A DNA stretch of 64,000 nucleotides. It comes from Tessaracoccus sp. Its GTDB lineage: Bacteria > Actinomycetota > Actinomycetes > Propionibacteriales > Propionibacteriaceae. The position numbers and the translations under genes were made by a program. The notes beneath the pieces were generated by a model that did not search any database, had not been told where the DNA came from, and saw only the letters and a list, made by a program, of their open reading frames with translations. Positions 50,466-59,030 of the stretch are shown here, one piece after another (position 1 is the stretch's first letter; every line of letters begins with the position of its first letter). Where the stretch lies: positions 1-64,000 of the forward strand of contig NZ_JADJNP010000002.1 in the NCBI RefSeq assembly GCF_016714275.1, in the 5' to 3' direction.

Positions 50466-50518
50466 GCCAATCCCCCGATGACGAGGGATTCGACGAGAAT
50501 CACTGCGGTATTTGCCAT
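50466..50518 (-). pseudogene. DUF4311 gene, 5' fragment beyond the ISL3 element
   Basis: ATG 50518, with AGAGAAG about 12 bases upstream, begins MANTAVILVESLVIGGL, the first transmembrane segment of DUF4311. The frame then runs into the IS. It joins the segment ending at 49006 and lies 19 bases after the DUF4312 stop. Confidence 0.85.
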
Positions 50519-50537
50519 GGTGGAAAAACCGCTTCTC

Positions 50538-50873
50538 TTACTTCATTTGAAGTACTCGTTGGGTCCACCCAGGCTGCTCGGCAACCTCGGTGATGTCGAT
50601 GGTGGTGAGGTCAACGAAGGAGACCCGCACCGTGAACCGGATGGTCAGCAGGTAGTTCTCGCGCTGGCGCTTGAAGAACAACCCGAAGAACTTCTCAGTC
50701 CACACGTGGCGGACCGCCTTGAGCACCTTCACCTCGACGGGGTCCGCGTTCAGCAGCGCCTCGGGCTTGCCCTTCAGCAACTGCCTACGCATGTCGTTCA
50801 GCGCGTCCTGGAAGGCGCGCTGGAGCGTCTCGCCCTTGCCTGTGACGGTGACCTTGCGGTCCTCGGTCTGCAT
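50538..50873 (-). CDS. DUF4312 family protein
   Basis: 111 residues: MQTEDRKVTVTGKGETLQRA, FQDALNDMRRQLLKGKPEAL, then a Phe/Lys-rich strand region FFGLFFKRQRENYLLTIRFT. Small and soluble. Always encoded with SFCGS, DUF4310 and DUF4311 proteins; the function is unknown. Its ATG overlaps the SFCGS stop (TGATG). Confidence 0.88.
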   Translation of the reverse strand: MQTEDRKVTVTGKGETLQRAFQDALNDMRRQLLKGKPEALLNADPVEVKVLKAVRHVWTEKFFGLFFKRQRENYLLTIRFTVRVSFVDLTTIDITEVAEQPGWTQRVLQMK

Positions 50874-51238
50874 CAGCCGGCCTCGGGGTGAGCCTTCGCG
50901 TACTCCTCGGTGAGCCGCTTGCCGAGCTCCTCCTGATCGAGGAAGCCGAAGCCGACGACCTTCGCCCCGTTGCGCACCGCGGTGACGCCGGCGTCGATCG
51001 TGCGCAGCGAGAACTCCATGGGGTACCCGTACTTGGTGTTGGCGGTGACGGCGCCCGCGCCGCCCGAGCCACAGAAGCTGAGGCCGAGGTCGGCGCCGTG
51101 CTCGTTCATCACGTCGCCGAGCTTCATGTCGGCGCCGAGGCCGGGGATGAGGATGGCTTCGCCGCCGGCCTGCTTGACGCCTTCGGCGACGCGCTGTCCT
51201 TTACCGAGCCTGTGTCCGATGACTACCTTGATTGCCAT
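50873..51238 (-). CDS. glycine-rich SFCGS family protein
   Basis: 121 residues. The name-giving motif DLGLSFCGSGGAGAVTANTK sits in the middle, preceded by a nucleotide-like start IKVVIGHRLGKGQRVAEGVK. The Cys followed by a Gly/Ser loop after a beta strand resembles the phospho-cysteine loop of PTS EIIB domains, and the size is right for a stand-alone EIIB. I therefore suspect a PTS-like soluble component, which is inference. It is encoded between the PRD-like gene and DUF4312. Confidence 0.85.
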   Translation of the reverse strand: MAIKVVIGHRLGKGQRVAEGVKQAGGEAILIPGLGADMKLGDVMNEHGADLGLSFCGSGGAGAVTANTKYGYPMEFSLRTIDAGVTAVRNGAKVVGFGFLDQEELGKRLTEEYAKAHPEAG

Positions 51239-51247
51239 TTCTTTCTC

Positions 51248-51622
51248 CTAACTGATCTGTGCCGCATCGAGGTGCACGGCAACGAGGAACTTCTCCTCGA
51301 TCTGGATGTCGGGGGTCTGCTGGATGGGGGCGAGGAGCTCGCCAGCCAGCGCCATCGCGTCGTCCGACACCTCCGAGAAGAAGACCGGGTCGATGGCGGC
51401 GACCTGCTCACCGGTGGCGAACCGCCTGACGGCGGCGGCGAGGTGCGTGGCCAGTGCTAGTCGCTGGGTGTCGTTCATGTGCCAGCCGCGCTGCTCCAGG
51501 CCCGGCTGCAGCACCTCGAGCGTTCGCCACAGCTGTGTGACGTCGGGCAGCGGCTCGGGCAGCCGCTCCTGGACCTGCTCGGCCAGGGCGACGACGTCCG
51601 CTGACGTGGTGTCAGATGACAT
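51248..51622 (-). CDS. stand-alone PRD-like domain protein
   Basis: 124 residues from ATG 51622. All-helical, with two conserved histidines placed as in PTS regulation domains: LALATHLAAAVRR and EEKFLVAVHLDAA. No DNA-binding part. The last 70 residues of the regulator encoded at 52694-53788 show a related helical pattern. It may be a phosphorylation-sensing partner for the transporter, as PRDs are phosphorylated by HPr or EIIB; this is inference. It overlaps the deacetylase gene by eleven bases. Confidence 0.8.
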   Translation of the reverse strand: MSSDTTSADVVALAEQVQERLPEPLPDVTQLWRTLEVLQPGLEQRGWHMNDTQRLALATHLAAAVRRFATGEQVAAIDPVFFSEVSDDAMALAGELLAPIQQTPDIQIEEKFLVAVHLDAAQIS

Positions 51623-52697
51623 AGATCTCTCCATCCTTGATTGCATGGGTGGTCTCCACGGCCTGGTGGCCGTTGAGTTCGTTGCCGTCGGCGTCACGGT
51701 AACCGAACTGCCCCTCGACGACGCGCAGTACGGTGAGATTCGCCGGCGCCCCGACGCTGGTGTCGACGAGTTCCGGACGGCCGATGGCCCTGGCGGGCGC
51801 CGTCGTCGTCCATTCGAGGACCTGGTCGAGGCTGAAGCCGAGCGCGAGCGCCTTGCTCATCGTGACCGCGAGCGAGAAAACGGGCCCGCCGACGTTGCCC
51901 TCGTGTATGTCCGTGCTGATGGTGTGCGGCACGATGCCGAGCTCCTTGGCCCGGGCAAGCACGCCGAAGTTGGCGCTCGCCTCGCCGTGGCCGACGTCGA
52001 AGAGCACGCCGCGATCGTAGGCGCGACGCGCCGCTGGCCGGAGGTTGCCCTCCTCGTCGATGATGCCGCCCGGCTTTCCGTGGAAGGCGTGGGAGCAGAT
52101 GTCGCCAGGGCGCAGCATGTCGAGGCAGTCGCTCATCTCCGGTGGCCGGTTGCCGGTGTGGATGAGGATGGGCACCCCGGTCCGCTCCCCCAGCTCGAGA
52201 GCCAGCTCCAGCGGCTTCAGGCCGTTGTCCCCGACCACGGAACCGGACATGCGGACCTTGACGCCGACGATGATGTCCCTATTCGCCTCGATCACGGCCT
52301 GGGAGCGGTCAAGATCGACGTTGGCGAGGTCGACCAGCTCATGCCTGCCGTCGACGAGCCCGGGCGTCGCCACGTTCAACCAGGAGAGCACGCGCGTGCG
52401 CTGCGTGTTCACGACCTCGGCTCGGAATCGATCGAAATCGCGGGCGCCGGCGCTGCCCGCGTCGACGATGGTTGGCACGCCTTGGTTCACGCCGACGCTG
52501 TCGGCTGTGATGCCGAGTGTCTTGGCCGGGATGAACACATGGGTGTGAATGTCGATGAGTCCCGGGGTGATCAGCGCCCCGCCGAGATCGACGACGATGG
52601 CGTCGGGCGCTGCCGTCGCCGCGATGCGCCCATCCGTGATGTACACGTCCCCTGGGCCAGAGCCGTACAGCTCCCCGCCCCGCAGAATCAGGTTCAC
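51612..52697 (-). CDS. amidohydrolase/deacetylase family metallohydrolase
   Basis: 361 residues from GTG 52697 (GTGA overlap with the regulator stop). TIM-barrel amidohydrolase: metal HxH in TPGLIDIHTHVF, carbamate/Lys-type site in IIVGVKVRMSGS, His in PILIHTGNRPPEM and SHAFHGKPGG, and the final Asp in HTISTDIHEGNVGG. The family includes dihydroorotase-like deacetylases. In this operon it would remove an N-acyl group from the imported amino-sugar acid before DgaE/DgaF act. Confidence 0.9.
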   Translation of the reverse strand: MNLILRGGELYGSGPGDVYITDGRIAATAAPDAIVVDLGGALITPGLIDIHTHVFIPAKTLGITADSVGVNQGVPTIVDAGSAGARDFDRFRAEVVNTQRTRVLSWLNVATPGLVDGRHELVDLANVDLDRSQAVIEANRDIIVGVKVRMSGSVVGDNGLKPLELALELGERTGVPILIHTGNRPPEMSDCLDMLRPGDICSHAFHGKPGGIIDEEGNLRPAARRAYDRGVLFDVGHGEASANFGVLARAKELGIVPHTISTDIHEGNVGGPVFSLAVTMSKALALGFSLDQVLEWTTTAPARAIGRPELVDTSVGAPANLTVLRVVEGQFGYRDADGNELNGHQAVETTHAIKDGEIYVI

Positions 52698-53788
52698 TTC
52701 TCCTCCTTGAGATCGAAATAGGCGATGATCGCCTGCAACTCGGACTCCTGAATAGGTAGCTGGCGCGCGTCGAAAACGCCCCGCAGGCGAGCGAGGAGTG
52801 CCTCATCGACGTCGGCCGCCAGAGCGGTCGCCTGGTACTGCCGCCCCGAGGCCAGCCGCTCGGCCAGCAGTAGGCAATGCAGCAGGAGCTTCTCTGCGGC
52901 ACGCGGTGCCAGCGGCGATTCCGCGGCATCGACCAACTCGCGGTTGAGCGTCACCCCGAGGCTGACAAGACCCGGATACGACGAGCCCAGCTCGGGCATC
53001 GAGCGGGCGGCGGCGCTGCGCACCGGAAGCACGATCCCCTGGGCCGCTTGCTCCAGCTTTTCCTCGATCGCCTCGAAGTCGCGCTTCGTCGGCACCGAGC
53101 GGATGACGGCCGTCGGCTTGCCGACCGTCACCGGGAATGTGCTGATCACGAGGTCGACGTCGGCGACCCCGCTCTGCTGCACCTCGAACATCGACGTCGT
53201 GCGCACGATCTCGATCGGTGGGAACCGGCTCTGCACGAGGAGGCCGATCAGGTTCGCGACCCCGCGACCCGTCGCGCACACGATAAGGGTGCGGACCCGC
53301 GGCCGGTTGAGGTAGCGCTCGTAGGCTGCCGCGAAGTGAAGGGCGAGGAAGCTGAGGTCGGCCTCCGTGAGCTCGATGTGCTCGCGGCAGGCGTCCTCGA
53401 CGGCGCGGTAGATCTGCGCGTACTGGACCAGCACCTCCTGCACGATCATGTTGGGCTCAATGATGGAGTTGCGCAGCTTCGCGAACCGGTCCGACAGGTG
53501 GGCGGTGAGGCCCTGCAGCAGCCGGTCGTCGCCGCCGAGATCCGCGTTCAGCTGCGCGTCGACGCGGTCGATCAGCCCGCGGGCGACCTCCAGCACCGGC
53601 TCCCAGCTGGACAGGCCATTGGCCATCTCGTGCGCCGCGGCCACGAGGAACGCCTCCTGGAACACGAAGTCGAGGTCATCGCCGCCGAGCACGATCCCCG
53701 TTGCCTCGGTGAACCCGCGCGCGGCCTCCTGGATGAAGCCGCGCAGTTCGTCGGTCGCGGGCTCTGGAGGGGCGGCTGCGTGGGGCAT
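52694..53788 (-). CDS. PRD/EIIB-containing transcriptional regulator, C-terminal half
   Basis: 364 residues from ATG 53788. A PRD with conserved His (VAAAHEMANG, FLALHFAAAYERYL), then an EIIB-like domain (RTLIVCATGRGVANLIGLLV, with Cys in the phospho-loop) near residues 165-260, then a C-terminal helical domain like the stand-alone PRD protein. It has no DNA-binding domain of its own. Two bases separate it from the stop of the N-terminal half, and one-gene relatives of about 600-650 residues have this same order. It is either a genuinely split regulator or a frameshifted one. Confidence 0.8.
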   Translation of the reverse strand: MPHAAAPPEPATDELRGFIQEAARGFTEATGIVLGGDDLDFVFQEAFLVAAAHEMANGLSSWEPVLEVARGLIDRVDAQLNADLGGDDRLLQGLTAHLSDRFAKLRNSIIEPNMIVQEVLVQYAQIYRAVEDACREHIELTEADLSFLALHFAAAYERYLNRPRVRTLIVCATGRGVANLIGLLVQSRFPPIEIVRTTSMFEVQQSGVADVDLVISTFPVTVGKPTAVIRSVPTKRDFEAIEEKLEQAAQGIVLPVRSAAARSMPELGSSYPGLVSLGVTLNRELVDAAESPLAPRAAEKLLLHCLLLAERLASGRQYQATALAADVDEALLARLRGVFDARQLPIQESELQAIIAYFDLKEEK

Positions 53789-53790
53789 GC

Positions 53791-54516
53791 TCAGCACGAG
53801 GCCAGCCGCAGCAGCATGCCGCCGATCGCGATGTCGTTCGGCGCGGCGAAATGCTCCTGCAGCGAGTCGACCACCGATCCGATGCACGCCGACGTCGCCT
53901 CCGGGTCCGCGATCTGTTCGAAGACCATGCGCAGCGGGAGGGTGAGGGCCTGGACGTCGAGCCTGCTGGGGTCCCAGACGAACGAGGTCAACCATGCGAG
54001 GTCGTCGTGGCGAAGGTTCGCCCTGAGCACCTGGTCGAGCGCGAGCAGCGTCTTGCCGCGCGCGCCGATGGCCGCGATCCCCAGCCGCGTCCGCTCCAGC
54101 CGGATATCGAAGGGTTCAAGCTCCAGCTCGAGGTCGGCCAGGTCGTGCAGGACGGTGTTGCGGGCGACGCCGAGGTCGTCGGCGAGGCTGTTGATCGACG
54201 TGGGCGCCGACGCCGTCAGGATCATCAAGCAGATGGTCGCGCGTCTGCCCCGCTGATCGGTGTCCAAGCTGGAGGGACGCACTTGGGCGAGCAGTGCGGC
54301 GCGCTCCTCGTCGCTGCAGTTGACCCAGAGTCCGCGAGCGCCCGCCGAGCTCAGCGCGTAGCCGCGGGCCTCCAGCCACCCTCGCGCCTGATTGATGTCC
54401 GTCTTCGCGGTGCGTTCGCTGACGCCGACGCGCGCGGCGATCTCGGCGAGGCGCACGGGCGTCGTGGCCCGCAGCACGTCGCCGAGCACCTGGGCTCCGC
54501 GGGGGCTCAGTGCCAC
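53791..54516 (-). CDS. BglG/Mga-type HTH regulator, N-terminal half
   Basis: 241 residues from GTG 54516. Two winged-helix motifs: VRLAEIAARVGVSERTAKTD (HTH_11) and INSLADDLGVARNTVLHDLA (Mga-like). A first PRD-type helical region follows (LALDQVLRANLRHDDLAWLT). It ends at LLRLASC, where single-chain relatives continue into PRD2. It should bind the operon promoter in the 150 bases upstream, respond to PTS-type phosphorylation through the C-terminal half, and control deacetylase to DgaF genes. Confidence 0.82.
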   Translation of the reverse strand: MALSPRGAQVLGDVLRATTPVRLAEIAARVGVSERTAKTDINQARGWLEARGYALSSAGARGLWVNCSDEERAALLAQVRPSSLDTDQRGRRATICLMILTASAPTSINSLADDLGVARNTVLHDLADLELELEPFDIRLERTRLGIAAIGARGKTLLALDQVLRANLRHDDLAWLTSFVWDPSRLDVQALTLPLRMVFEQIADPEATSACIGSVVDSLQEHFAAPNDIAIGGMLLRLASC

Positions 54517-54665
54517 GTCGAATCACCTCCTCGAGATCGGTCAGCGACACCCTAGGGGAGCCGCATCGCCCCTCACCAGATGCAAACGACTGCCCCTTCC
54601 AGGGGCGGCCTCCTGCCAATGGCGCGGCGCGGCCGGAGACGACCGACGCCCGGTAGGCTGAAGCA

Positions 54666-55496
54666 ATGCAGTTCGAGACGGAAGGCCTCCGCGACCCCGT
54701 CGTCGTCATCGGCTTCTCCGGCTGGAACGACGCAGGAAACGCCGCGAGCGACATCCTGCGCCACCTGATGGAGGCGTACCCGGGGACCGACCTGGGCGTG
54801 ATCGACGACGAGCGCTACTTCGACTTCCAGCACACGCGCCCGATGCTGAACCAGGCGGCCGATGGCCCGTGGGTCGAGTGGCCGGCGCTGCGCATCCGCG
54901 CCGTGCACCATCCCGCGCGCGACATCGTGACCATCATCGGCCCTGAGCCCAACCTGCTCTGGCGCACGTTCACGCGCGAGCTCGTCGACCGGGTGAAGGA
55001 GACCAGGGCCGGCCTCGTGGTCTTCCTGGGCGCGATGCTGTCGGACACGCCGCATTCGCGGCCGCTACCCGTCGGGCTCTACACCTCGGACCCGCAGCTC
55101 CAGGACCGGTTCGGCATGGAGCCCAACGACTACACGGGGCCGACGGGAATCATCGGCATCGCTGCGCAGATGATGCTGCACGAGCGGATTCCCGCGGCGT
55201 CCATCTGGGTGTCCGTGCCGCACTACGTGGCCGCGCCGCCGAACCCGAAGGCGCAGGACGCGCTGCTCAGCGAGCTGGAGACGGTGCTGAGCGTCGAACT
55301 CGATCACGCCGAGCTCGCGCAGGAGGCGGTGAAGTGGACGAGCGCCGTCGACGCGCTCAGCCACCAGGACCCGGACATCGCCGAATACATCGAACACCTC
55401 GAGGAGGCGCGCGACGCCGAGGAGGTCGAGGGCGCCACCGGCGACACCATCGCTGCGGAGCTGGAGAAGTTCCTGCGTCAGCAGCGCGGCGAGTAG
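54666..55496 (+). CDS. PAC2 family protein (proteasome assembly chaperone-like)
   Basis: 276 residues from ATG 54666. The PAC2 pattern is clear: VVVIGFSGWNDAGNAASDIL at the start, VDRVKETRAGLVVFLGAMLS, GPTGIIGIAAQMMLHERIPA and SIWVSVPHYVAAPPNPKAQD. Actinobacterial PAC2 proteins are linked to the proteasome by homology with eukaryotic assembly chaperones, and prcBA is in this same window 23 kb away, though that link is not proven. The C-terminus is acidic. Confidence 0.9.
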   Translation: MQFETEGLRDPVVVIGFSGWNDAGNAASDILRHLMEAYPGTDLGVIDDERYFDFQHTRPMLNQAADGPWVEWPALRIRAVHHPARDIVTIIGPEPNLLWRTFTRELVDRVKETRAGLVVFLGAMLSDTPHSRPLPVGLYTSDPQLQDRFGMEPNDYTGPTGIIGIAAQMMLHERIPAASIWVSVPHYVAAPPNPKAQDALLSELETVLSVELDHAELAQEAVKWTSAVDALSHQDPDIAEYIEHLEEARDAEEVEGATGDTIAAELEKFLRQQRGE

Positions 55497-55517
55497 TGGT
55501 CGACGGGCCACTAACTC

Positions 55518-57221
55518 TCAGGACACGTCGATCCTCGCGGCCTGCAGGTCGAGGTAGTGCTGCGCGCGCTCGATGGTCTTTGAGCGGTAGGTGCCGCTCG
55601 ACCGCGCGTCGAGGAGCGCAGCCTGCTCGGTGTCGAGCAGCAGGCGCTGCAGCTCGATGCGTTGCTGCAGCTTGACCGGGACGGTCGACCACCCGGTGTC
55701 AGGGTCGTGCTCGACGCTCGCGGCAAGGCTGGTCGCGCGGACGTGCTCGATGACCTTCCGATCGAAGGGCTTGCCGTTGGGGCGGTGCAGTGTCGGGCTC
55801 TCGAACATGTCCACCGCCGCCGTCCGCAGCTCGCCGACGAGGCGAATGTACTCGCGGCGCGTCTCGTCCTTGTCGTCGCCCTGCACGCCCAGCTTGCGGA
55901 TGAGCCACGGAAGCGTGCCGCCCTGCCCGACGAGCGTGACGACGGCCACGATGAACGCGATCAGGATCAGCTCGGAGCGGTACGGCACGCTGGCAGGGAT
56001 GGACTGTGCGGCGGCCAGGGTGACGACGCCGCGCATGCCCGACCAGGCGAGCACCGCGCCGCCGCGCCAGCCGAGCCCTTGGGTAGCGAAGAAGGACGCG
56101 TCGGCATGGCGCCGCCGGATGTGGCGTGTCATCCGCTCCGTGCGGGCGTCCTCGGGGTAGTCGCTGTTCTCGATGTGCCGCAGCGCGCCCTCCAGGAACT
56201 CGGCCTGCTGCTGCCCCTTCGCCTTCGAGCGCCGCAGCAGCGCGACGAGCGGGACGACGAACGCGACGCGCACCAGCACGAGGACCGCGGTGGCGATCAG
56301 GCCGATGATGATGGCGTCCCAGACGCTCAGGCCGGCCCGGACGACGTCCTGCACCAGCATCTTCAGCTGGAAGCCCATGAGCAGGAAGACGCCGCTCTCC
56401 AGCAACAGCTGGATGGTGCGCCAGTTCGTGCGCTCGTTGATCCGGTCGTGAGCGGAGAACCGCTTGGCGCTCATCGCGCCGGTGATCAGTCCGGCCACCA
56501 CGACGGACAGCACACCGGAGGCATGCAGTTCCTCCGCGGGGATGAACGCGGCGAAGGGGACGACGAAGGAGACCGCGGTCGTGAGCACGGGGTCCTCGAC
56601 CTTGGACCGCACCCAGACCGCCGCCAACCCGACGACGGTGCCGATCAACAGGGCGAAGACGACGGCGTGCGCGAAGTCGCTCAGCGCACCCCAGAGGCTG
56701 ATCCCGCCCGCCGTCGCCGCGAGCGCCGTACGCATCATGACGAGCGCCGTCGCGTCGTTGACGAGGCCCTCTCCCTCAAGGATGGTGACGAGCCGCGATG
56801 GCAGGCCGAGGCGCTTGCCGATGGACGTTGCCGCCACGGCGTCCGGCGGGCTGATCACGGCGCCGACGGCGACGGCCGCGGGAAGGCCGAGCCCCGGGAG
56901 GAGCCACCAGATGACGAGTCCGCTCGCGAACGCGGACACAACCACCAGCAGCACCGACAGCGCGCCGATCGCGCCGAAGTCCCGCCGGAAGTCGGTCGCC
57001 GGCATGTTGACCGCCGCGGACTACAACAGGGGCGGCAGCACGATCACGAGGATCCACTCCGGGGCGATGCTGACCTGTGGGACGCCCGGGATGAAACTGC
57101 CCACGAGCCCGACGACGACGAGCAGAATCGGCGCGGCGACCCCCACGCGGGGCGCGAGCAGGGAGACCGCGACGATGATCAGGACCGCCGCGACGGCCAG
57201 GATGGCGCCTTCGTCGAGCAT
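55518..57221 (-). pseudogene. Na+/H+ antiporter (CPA1 family) with in-frame amber codon
   Basis: From ATG 57221 the frame encodes MLDEGAILAVAAVLIIVAVS and reads EWILVIVLPPLL, then TAG at 57021-57023 (codon 67), then without any frame change SAAVNMPATDFRRDF. The conserved CPA1 motif is PPLLY-A/S-A, so TAC to TAG fits a single change. The remaining 500 codons are open, with GAVISPPDAVAAT (ion-binding Asp), GEGLVNDATALVMM and a cytosolic C-terminal tail. Translation could restart at ATG 57005 but would miss the first helices. Probably inactive unless the stop is read through. Confidence 0.82.
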
Positions 57222-57228
57222 CCGCGCC

Positions 57229-57882
57229 TCAGTGCCCGCAGGCGGCCGAGGCCAGGTCGCGGAGCCGGTTGACCATCGCGTTCGCGTCCTCGGCCCGGTA
57301 GACCGCGGACCCGGCGACGAAGGTGTCGGCTCCGGCCTCGGCGGCCCGCTCGATCGTCGTCTCGGAGACGCCGCCGTCGACCTGCAGCCAGATGGGGCGG
57401 TCCCCGAGCAGCTCGCGCGTGCGGCGGATCTTGGGCAGCACCAGGTCGAGGAAGGACTGACCGCCGAACCCCGGTTCGACGGTCATTAGCAGCACCATGT
57501 CGACCTCGTCGAGCATGTCGGCGTAGGAGTCGATGGGCGTCGCGGGCTTGAGCGCGATCGACGCCCGCGCGCCCCGTGCTCGCAGCTCGCGCGCCAGGCG
57601 GATCGGCGCGGCCGCCGCCTCGACGTGGAACGTCACCGACTCCGCGCCGGCCTCCGCGTACGCGGGAGCCCAGCGGTCGGGTGCCTCGATCATCAGGTGA
57701 ATATCCAGCATCGCGTCGGTCGCCGCGCGGATCGACTCCACCACCGGCAGGCCCAGGCTGAGGTTCGGCACGAAGTGGTTGTCCATCACGTCGACGTGGA
57801 TGGCGTCCGCATCGGGAATCCGGGCGATCTCCCCGGCCAGGTTCGCGAAGTCGGCGTTCAGGATGCTCGGTGTGATGCGCAT
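57229..57882 (-). CDS. rpe: ribulose-phosphate 3-epimerase
   Basis: 217 residues. TIM barrel with the signature residues: PSILNADFANL, IHVDVMDNHFVPNLSLGLPV (metal His/Asp pair), LDIHLMIEAP, MTVEPGFGGQSFL and LQVDGGVSETTIERAAEAGA. It interconverts D-ribulose 5-phosphate and D-xylulose 5-phosphate in the pentose phosphate pathway. It ends seven bases before the antiporter start, so they may be one transcript. Confidence 0.96.
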   Translation of the reverse strand: MRITPSILNADFANLAGEIARIPDADAIHVDVMDNHFVPNLSLGLPVVESIRAATDAMLDIHLMIEAPDRWAPAYAEAGAESVTFHVEAAAAPIRLARELRARGARASIALKPATPIDSYADMLDEVDMVLLMTVEPGFGGQSFLDLVLPKIRRTRELLGDRPIWLQVDGGVSETTIERAAEAGADTFVAGSAVYRAEDANAMVNRLRDLASAACGH

Positions 57883-57929
57883 GCGCGAAGACTATCGAAC
57901 GGCGCCCCGGGGCCATTAGTGTCGACAAG

Positions 57930-58280
57930 ATGAACATCCAGATCAAGCGTGTGTACGAGCCCGCGTCCGACGACGACGGCTTCCGGGTGCTGGTGGATCG
58001 CCTCTGGCCGCGGGGCCTCTCGAAGGAGGAGGCGCGCCTCGACCTGTGGGACAAGGACGCGGCACCGTCGACAGAACTGCGGAAGTGGTTCGGTCACATC
58101 CCGGAGCGCTTCGACGAGTTCGCCGAGAAGTACCGCGCGGAGCTCGACGCCTCGGGCGCGGCGACGGCGCTGCTCGCGCAATGCGCGGGCCACGACGTCG
58201 TCACGCTGCTCTACGGTGCCCACGACGAGGTGCACAACCAAGCCGTCGTGCTGCAGGCCTACCTCACGCGTCAGGCCTGA
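57930..58280 (+). CDS. DUF488 family protein
   Basis: 116 residues: IQIKRVYEPASDDDGFRVLV, DRLWPRGLSKEEARLDLWDK, STELRKWFGHIPERFDEFAE and VVTLLYGAHDEVHNQAVVLQ. This matches the short YeaO-type DUF488 family; no catalytic role is established. Its 3' end overlaps that of the convergent nudix gene by 17 bases. Confidence 0.9.
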   Translation: MNIQIKRVYEPASDDDGFRVLVDRLWPRGLSKEEARLDLWDKDAAPSTELRKWFGHIPERFDEFAEKYRAELDASGAATALLAQCAGHDVVTLLYGAHDEVHNQAVVLQAYLTRQA

Positions 58281-58992
58281 GCACCGCGAAGGGGTCCGTG
58301 ACCACCAGCTCGCGGTCGCGGAAACGGAAGCAGCGCGCCGGCCGGCCGCCCTTCGCCCCCGGGCCCGCCATCGTGCCGGTAGGCACCAGTTGGCCCCTTC
58401 GCGCGAGGACCCGCTGCAGGTTGGTCGGCGCCACGTCGTGCCCCAGCGCGGCGACGTAGACGCTCCGCAGCTCCGCGATGGTGAACTCCGCCGGCATCAG
58501 CGCGAAGCCGAGGTTGGTGTAGCTGAGCTTCGCCCGCAGCCTGATCAGCGCCTCGGAGATGACCCAGTCGTGGTCGAAGGCCAACTCCGGCAGCGCGTCG
58601 ACGTCGAACCAGGCGGCCCGCTCGGGTAGTTGCGGCTCCAGGTCCGTGGGCACGAGCCCCAGGTAGCTGGTCGCGATGGTGCGCTGCGCCGGGTCCCGCT
58701 CCGGCGCCGAGCTCGTGCCCAACTGCTCCAGATAGGTCACGCCCGACAGGTCCAGCTTCTCCGCCAGGTGCCGGCGCACCGACTCCCTCAGCGTCTCGTC
58801 CAGCTCGACCGGGCCGCTGGGAAGGGCGAACCTCCCCGCGTACGGGGCGCTCTCCCTGCGGGCGAGCAGGACGCACAGCCGCGCCGTCCCGCGGACCGGC
58901 CGCACCTGCGCGACGACCCCGATCGCCTCGTGCCGGTACAGCGCGACCCCGGCGGCGTCACGGACGGGATTCTGAGAGGTCATGGCTGGCAT
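58264..58992 (-). CDS. nrtR: NrtR-type nudix regulator of NAD synthesis
   Basis: 242 residues from ATG 58992 (ATG 58983 is also possible). N-terminal nudix fold with ARRESAPYAGRFALPSGPVE and a degenerate nudix helix LRESVRRHLAEKL, in which catalytic glutamates of REXXEE are replaced, suiting a sensor rather than an enzyme. The C-terminal winged helix (LSYTNLGFALMPAEFTIAEL to GGRPARCFRFRDRE) is the NrtR DNA-binding domain. NrtR represses NAD biosynthesis and is released by ADP-ribose. It is divergent from nadABC with a large palindrome between them. Confidence 0.88.
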   Translation of the reverse strand: MPAMTSQNPVRDAAGVALYRHEAIGVVAQVRPVRGTARLCVLLARRESAPYAGRFALPSGPVELDETLRESVRRHLAEKLDLSGVTYLEQLGTSSAPERDPAQRTIATSYLGLVPTDLEPQLPERAAWFDVDALPELAFDHDWVISEALIRLRAKLSYTNLGFALMPAEFTIAELRSVYVAALGHDVAPTNLQRVLARRGQLVPTGTMAGPGAKGGRPARCFRFRDRELVVTDPFAVLRPDA

Positions 58993-59007
58993 GCTACAGT
59001 TCGAGCG

Positions 59008-59030
59008 GTTTTCGCCTATTAGGCGATAAC
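59008..59030. promoter_or_regulatory. NrtR operator candidate between nrtR and nadA
   Basis: The core TCGCCTATTAGGCGA (59012-59026) is a perfect palindrome with one central base. GTT before and AAC after extend it to 23 bases with one mismatched pair. It lies 16 bases after the nrtR start and just before the nadA ribosome site AAGGAG, so bound NrtR would block both directions. Confidence 0.7.
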
